From NCBI GenBank assembly GCA_910579075.1, contig CAJTSV010000048.1, positions 3,557 to 13,390 of the forward strand: 9,834 nucleotides of DNA, written 5' to 3'. A program made the translations under genes and the position numbers. This DNA is from an uncultured Eubacterium sp. Lineage in GTDB: Bacteria > Bacillota > Clostridia > Lachnospirales > Lachnospiraceae. The notes beneath the pieces were generated by a model. It worked only from the letters and a program-made list of their open reading frames with translations, made no database searches and was not told the DNA's origin. Of the stretch, positions 6,502 through 9,834 are shown piece after piece. Each line of letters opens with the position of its first letter. Within the stretch, counting starts at the first letter, position 1.

Positions 6502-7752
6502 TCAGCTGCCCCGCACCCAGACTGCCGGGCGCACGCAGATATCTTTCGAATCCGATGCATATCCATAGCGCATGACAGTGCCGTCTGCCGATACAAATGC
6601 CGTGCTTTCCGCTGACTTGCCAGGCGTGCGCAGCCACCATGCTTTCTGGTTTTTTCTGGATTTTAACAGGCTGTGGTAACGTTCTGCTTCTGTTTCATCC
6701 AGCAGAAAGACATAGTCCATGGTACGGCTGCTGCCGCCTGTGCCATAGGCGCTGTTTGCAGCGGTCACAATCTCTGTCCGCAGCACATCCCTGCGTTCAA
6801 ATTCCGAAAAACAGGACGCATAAAAATCCTCATTGAGCCATCTGCGCATATCTGAATTTTCCCATGCTGTTTGTGTGCCGGAAGCATGGTAAGCCATTTC
6901 TGGCTTTCTGGGATTTTTCTGAACGAGCAGGAGCTTTTTTTCCGCTCCCCTGTCAGAATCCGCGACTATCCATCTGCCATTTCCATACAAAACCGTGTCC
7001 CCGATTCTGGCAGAAGACAAGATTTTCTTTTCATACTGAGCCTTTTTTTCCAGCGCGTCTTTATAATCCCCGACTTTGCTATGCAGAATGCTGACTGCTT
7101 TTTTATAATCCCCATCCTGTGCGGCCTGCACAGACCTCTGGTAATTGCACTCCAGCCTGCGCGCATCGGTATCTTTATATCCGGTGCTTTTGGAAAACAG
7201 TGTATTGGCGCGCTCGTAATCGTGGATGCTCATCAGAAAGCTGCCTTCCATATAAAATGCAGCCGGTGAGCACAAAAATACGGCTGCCCCTATGACTGCC
7301 GCCAGCACAGCCGCTGCCGCCAGCTTTCCCGCTGCCGCTTTCCTGCGCTCTTTTTTACGGGCAGCTTCTTTTAAACGCTCACATTCTTCCAGCTGCGCCG
7401 GAATGTCTTTGTATTCGCTTCTAAGGCGCTTAAACTGCGCCATTGCCTGTTCATAGTCCTGTACGCTGTGCGCCTCTGCTTTCAGCCGCATGCCTTCCTG
7501 GTATACTTCTTCCCGGTGTGCCTGGCGTGCCAGCGGCAGGCGCTTCCTGCAGCGCTTTTTGCGTACCTGGCTGTCCTCATATTCCCCCAGCTGTTGAAAC
7601 ATACGGATTGCTTCTCTATACATATGAACCTTATCTTCCGCCTGCAGCATCTTTTCCGCGCCTTCCATGCGCCGGACAGCCCTCTGGTAATCCGCTTCCT
7701 GCTGCTGTTCCGGGGTCAGGATTATCTCTGTTTTTTTCTTCTTTTTTGCCAT
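6502..7752 (-). CDS. Single-pass membrane protein with TPR-like repeats and a C-terminal DUF6273 domain
   Basis: The protein has 416 residues. It opens with a very basic MAKKKKK stretch and helical TPR-like repeats at about 38-65 (YREAIRMFQQLGEYEDSQ) and 89-125 (YEQAMAQFKRLRSEYKDI). One membrane segment at about 144-164 follows a Lys/Arg-rich stop sequence, so the N-terminus should be cytoplasmic. Two more repeats of the same kind lie beyond the membrane at about 176-205 and 210-237. The C-terminal DUF6273 domain (about 249-416) has IGDTVLYGNGRWIV, WENSDMRRWLNEDFY, AWWLRTPG and the ending VRPAVWVRGS. DUF6273 occurs in many clostridial surface and signalling-linked proteins; its ligand is unknown to me. 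I chose the ATG at 7750-7752 over one 21 bp upstream because AAGGAG sits 6 bases before it. The gene appears to be transcribed alone from 7798-7826. Confidence 0.82.
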   Translation of the reverse strand: MAKKKKKTEIILTPEQQQEADYQRAVRRMEGAEKMLQAEDKVHMYREAIRMFQQLGEYEDSQVRKKRCRKRLPLARQAHREEVYQEGMRLKAEAHSVQDYEQAMAQFKRLRSEYKDIPAQLEECERLKEAARKKERRKAAAGKLAAAAVLAAVIGAAVFLCSPAAFYMEGSFLMSIHDYERANTLFSKSTGYKDTDARRLECNYQRSVQAAQDGDYKKAVSILHSKVGDYKDALEKKAQYEKKILSSARIGDTVLYGNGRWIVADSDRGAEKKLLLVQKNPRKPEMAYHASGTQTAWENSDMRRWLNEDFYASCFSEFERRDVLRTEIVTAANSAYGTGGSSRTMDYVFLLDETEAERYHSLLKSRKNQKAWWLRTPGKSAESTAFVSADGTVMRYGYASDSKDICVRPAVWVRGS

Positions 7753-7758
7753 AAACAG

Positions 7759-7764
7759 CTCCTT
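7759..7764 (-). promoter_or_regulatory. Ribosome binding site that fixes the start of the DUF6273 gene
   Basis: AAGGAG on the minus strand lies 6 bases before the ATG at 7750-7752. The upstream in-frame ATG at 7771-7773 would place this site inside the coding region and has no good site of its own. Confidence 0.75.
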
Positions 7765-7797
7765 TCTTACCATGGCATCTTTTGCAGTCCTTTTTAT

Positions 7798-7826
7798 ATC
7801 TTATATTTAAATGCGCAAAAATGCAA
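7798..7826 (-). promoter_or_regulatory. Probable promoter of the DUF6273 gene
   Basis: On the minus strand there is a -35 TTGCAT (7821-7826), a 17-bp spacer and a -10 TAAGAT (7798-7803), about 45 bp before the start codon in an AT-rich stretch. A shifted -10 (TATAAG) with a 15-bp spacer is a weaker alternative. Confidence 0.5.
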
Positions 7827-7839
7827 GAAGGTTTTGCTA

Positions 7840-7867
7840 TTGACAAAATCCCCCCTTCCGATACAAG
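7840..7867 (+). promoter_or_regulatory. Possible promoter of the Rpn-family relic
   Basis: A consensus -35 TTGACA (7840-7845) is followed after 16 bp by TACAAG (7862-7867), a fair -10 match. An AGAGGTGG ribosome-binding-like sequence follows at 7880-7887. The promoter points at the pseudogene and lies back to back with the DUF6273 promoter, so the relic may still be transcribed. Confidence 0.4.
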
Positions 7868-7902
7868 CATTGGTAAAAAGAGGTGGAAAATACAGTGCGG
7901 AA

Positions 7903-8333
7903 ATGAATGTGCTTATGTTGCCTGACAGCGCCATCGAAACAGGCAGCAATCCATTATCAGCAGGCAGGGATGGCAGTGAAGACTTTTGGTGAAAAAGGCG
8001 ATGAAGAACAGCTCCTGTCTCTGCTGAACGCGATTCTGGCAAAGACAAAACATAAGAAGCAGGGAGTTTACAGGCGGCCTGGCAAAAGGCGGGGACTACA
8101 GCCTGCTGTCTAATGTGATTGCGATTAATATCGCAAACTTTGAGGCTGTAGCGATTGACGATTTCCACAGCGTATTCCATCTCTGGGAAGATACCCACAG
8201 GGACTGCCTTCTGACGGATGCACTGGAAATACACTTTATAGATATGAAGAAGTTTAATTCCCTGCCGGATAAGGATATTATGAACAATTCCCTGCACCGC
8301 TGGCTTAAAGAAGAAATCGAAAACCTGATGTAA
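7903..8333 (+). pseudogene. Remnant of an Rpn-family PD-(D/E)XK nuclease (recombination-promoting nuclease / PDDEXK transposase-like family)
   Basis: Three blocks of one family protein remain. Block 1 (7973-8050) reads AVKTFGEKGDEEQLLSLLNA and on, the conserved N-terminal segment. Block 2, in another frame (8064-8306), reads GGLAKGGDYSLLSNVIAINI, then DDFHSVFHLWEDTHRDCLLT, DALEIHFIDMKKF and LHRWL. Block 3 (8307-8330) reads KEEIENLM before the stop, which resembles the usual family C-terminus. Between blocks 1 and 2 about 80-90 residues are missing, including the catalytic PD-(D/E)XK core, and the frame shifts. Between blocks 2 and 3 most of the usual helical tail is missing. In the family the protein is roughly 280-330 residues, compared with about 120 recoverable here. 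The first codons (7903-7972) read in two overlapping frames and I cannot align them. The block 2 reading frame closes at 8331-8333. The product is almost certainly inactive as a nuclease. Confidence 0.75.
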
Positions 8334-8337
8334 AAGA

Positions 8338-8371
8338 AAGAACGTGCCTGGAATCTTCCAGGCACGTTCTT
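8338..8371. terminator. 34-bp near-perfect palindrome, probable bidirectional terminator
   Basis: Arms AAGAACGTGCCTGGAA (8338-8353) and its exact reverse complement (8356-8371) flank a 2-base centre. The hairpin begins 5 bp after the stop of the Rpn relic. It has an A-rich 5' flank and a T-containing 3' flank (TTCTTATCCTATCC). It probably ended the original nuclease gene and may also stop minus-strand transcripts from the transglutaminase gene, whose stop lies about 120 bp away. Confidence 0.75.
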
Positions 8372-8491
8372 ATCCTATCCTCCAATTTAATACAAAAACT
8401 CCCATATTTTAAAATGTTCATTCTTATACAGGAGCTTCTATATTCCACAATACGAAGCCTCTGTGCAGAAGCTTCTCTTTCTGCAGCCCTG
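8372..8491. other. Non-coding stretch downstream of the transglutaminase-like gene
   Basis: This 120-bp AT-rich gap lies between the palindrome and the stop codon at 8492. I see no gene, no operator-like repeat and no second terminator. A short GAAGCTTC palindrome near 8468-8475 is too small to interpret. Confidence 0.5.
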
Positions 8492-9834
8492 CTACAGAAT
8501 CACCGCTTTCACTTTCCCGGAATAAGCTCCGTACAGCTTTTCTCCGTTCCGGTCCAGTTCATAGGCACGCACGCGGACATAATAAGTTTTTCCGCTTTTG
8601 AGTCCTGCAATCAAACAGGACAGGTTTTCTGTATCTGCCTTTGCAGCGGAAAGCATGGCGCCATTCACTGCGTACTGCACGGAATACCCGTCGCATTCCT
8701 CAACCTGTGAAAAGCTGACAGCCAGCGCGCCTTTTTCTGTGCTGGATGCATCCGCTATCACCGGCACGCCGGCCGGAGCCAGCACATTTGCATCCAGGTC
8801 GGGGCCATTTGCCATTTCTGTATCAAATAAAACGGTACAGGATGGCACGCGGTTCTCCCATTCCGCAGACGGGGTATGCTCCTGCTTTTCGGTATCTGCG
8901 GCTTTCAGCTGCTCATCCGTAACATTAAAAAAGGTATCATCGCCACGGCTGTCATTCCAGGTACAGTCCACATTATACCACACGCTTCCCATGCGTACCT
9001 TGTTCCAGGCATGGGTATCGCTTGTTACCGTGACGCAGGAAATGCCGGCACGGCTGCAAAGCAGCGTAAACAGCTGCGCATATCCGGCACAGACCGTTGT
9101 CCTGCTGAATAATACCGCGCTGATGCAGCTCTGGCTCATTTCCGGGTCCTGCGGGTCGTCCACAACCGCACTGCTGTTGTAATCGGCATGCCCGCAGACA
9201 ATATCATGTATCAGCCGTTCTTTTTCAGCTGCTGTTTCCATCTCCGCAATCTGGCCGTCCCAGATTTTCAGCTGTTCTGCAAACTGGGCTGTATATTCTG
9301 CCCTTACAGTGCCATCTGCAAACATCTCGTACAGCCCGGCCGTCATCATATTTGTATTTTCCGAATAGATAACCGAATTTCTGATAAAATAATACTGCGG
9401 ATTTTCAAACAGAAAACAGCAGAATACTTTTTTCATCTGTTCTGTAGAAAGTCCTTCATAAGATATCAGCGGCAATACATAAGCTTTTACCGTCTGGCCG
9501 TCCCGCACTGCCTCGGTCAGCAGGAAATTATCCATCCCTGTCATATAAAGGTCTGCCTGCTTTTTCAGGTTAAGGTACAGCTTTTTCTCAGCTGCATTTA
9601 ACAGGCTGAAATAATAATCATTCCCGCTGGCTGCCCATTCACTCGCTGCCAGGCTGTATGGCGGCGTTTCCTGCAGGTTTCTGAGCGACCATGTGCCTGC
9701 GCCGCGGAACGCATCCGCTTTGATAAATTCTGTCCGCATTCCTCCTTCTGGCATCTGTTCAGACAGATTCTGGCCTTCGTTCTTATCCAAATCCAAGTCT
9801 GCTTTCTGCTGCAGGGCCCCGGCCTGCGCCTGCG
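8492..9834 (-). CDS. Transglutaminase-like protein with a C-terminal fibronectin type III-like domain, 5' end cut by the window edge
   Basis: At least 447 codons are open to the right edge. The first in-window TTG (9794-9796) is not a convincing start, because the frame continues upstream with a Gln/Ala-rich segment, so the N-terminus lies outside. Counting from that TTG, the transglutaminase-like core (about 190-290) has the complete Cys-His-Asp set: Cys236 in TTVCAGYAQLF, His262 in SDTHAWNKV and Asp277 in VWYNVDCTWND. The N-terminal 185 residues look like the helical region often found before this core in clostridial surface proteins. The last 95 residues (about 340-434) carry a fibronectin type III-like pattern (CDGYSVQYAV, LKSGKTYYVRVRAYE). 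Such proteins are usually exported and act as cysteine proteases or cross-linking enzymes on cell wall or surface proteins. The signal peptide or anchor would be in the missing part. It ends in TAG at 8492-8494. Confidence 0.85.
   Translation of the reverse strand, partial: QAQAGALQQKADLDLDKNEGQNLSEQMPEGGMRTEFIKADAFRGAGTWSLRNLQETPPYSLAASEWAASGNDYYFSLLNAAEKKLYLNLKKQADLYMTGMDNFLLTEAVRDGQTVKAYVLPLISYEGLSTEQMKKVFCCFLFENPQYYFIRNSVIYSENTNMMTAGLYEMFADGTVRAEYTAQFAEQLKIWDGQIAEMETAAEKERLIHDIVCGHADYNSSAVVDDPQDPEMSQSCISAVLFSRTTVCAGYAQLFTLLCSRAGISCVTVTSDTHAWNKVRMGSVWYNVDCTWNDSRGDDTFFNVTDEQLKAADTEKQEHTPSAEWENRVPSCTVLFDTEMANGPDLDANVLAPAGVPVIADASSTEKGALAVSFSQVEECDGYSVQYAVNGAMLSAAKADTENLSCLIAGLKSGKTYYVRVRAYELDRNGEKLYGAYSGKVKAVIL

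Noticed and set aside
7468..7992. Plus-strand open frame of 174 codons spanning the DUF6273 start and the intergenic region
   Set aside because: Most of it is antisense to the DUF6273 gene and it crosses two promoters. Only its last codons overlap the 5' part of the Rpn relic.
7794..8297. Minus-strand open frame of 167 codons opposite the Rpn relic
   Set aside because: The plus strand carries recognisable family blocks, while the minus-strand translation shows no domain-like pattern and no ribosome binding site.
9794..9796. TTG as the start of the transglutaminase-like protein
   Set aside because: The frame stays open to the window edge, there is no ribosome binding site before the TTG, and an exported protein would need a signal sequence that is not present after it.
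1..9834. CRISPR array, tRNA/rRNA genes, riboswitch, insertion sequence or attachment site
   Set aside because: I saw no regularly spaced direct repeats, no cloverleaf-like or conserved RNA signatures, and no terminal inverted repeats flanking a transposase. The Rpn relic has no such ends.

Overview
The window looks like chromosomal DNA from an anaerobic Gram-positive bacterium of the Firmicutes, most likely a Lachnospiraceae-type Clostridia. The reasons are AGGAGG-type ribosome binding sites, sigma-A-like promoters, a BlaI/BlaR1-type regulator pair with a lipoprotein-like sensor part, a DUF6273 protein and an Rpn/PD-(D/E)XK relic of a type common in gut Clostridia. The assignment rests on gene content only. 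There is no tRNA, rRNA, CRISPR array, insertion sequence or phage module.

Layout from left to right. Positions 1-1324 (minus, cut at the left edge) encode a flotillin. It is preceded in the same operon by a short NfeD/YuaF-type membrane protein (1363-1902), with a good promoter at 1962-1990. Next comes a BlaI-type repressor (4301-4693, minus) translationally coupled to a 760-residue M56 (BlaR1-like) membrane metallopeptidase (2022-4304). Their promoter (4725-4753) has a consensus -35, a 17-bp spacer and a consensus -10, and it is overlaid by two near-identical palindromic operators 20 bp apart. Divergent from this pair is a plus-strand operon: an ECF-type sigma factor with a Cys-containing C-terminal extension (4887-5759) and a DUF2461 protein (5765-6448). 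A strong hairpin at 6451-6496 separates it from a convergent minus-strand gene for a single-pass membrane protein with TPR-like repeats and a DUF6273 domain (6502-7752).

Positions 7753-8491 hold divergent promoters and a plus-strand pseudogene: a miniature Rpn-family (PD-(D/E)XK) nuclease that keeps its N-terminal, middle and C-terminal blocks but has lost the catalytic core, most of the tail and the reading frame. A 34-bp near-perfect palindrome (8338-8371), probably a terminator, follows it. From 8492 to the right edge is a minus-strand gene, cut at its 5' end, for a transglutaminase-like cysteine protein with a C-terminal fibronectin type III-like domain.

How the parts may work together (inference): several products act at the cell envelope (flotillin/NfeD membrane domains, a membrane-embedded zinc protease that relieves a repressor, an ECF sigma factor, a membrane DUF6273 protein, a transglutaminase-like protein). 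The best-supported circuit is the self-repressed BlaI-M56 pair. In it the beta-lactam-binding domain of BlaR1 is replaced by about 425 residues of unrelated extracellular sequence, so the inducing signal is probably not a beta-lactam. No gene in the window is an obvious non-self target of the repressor.
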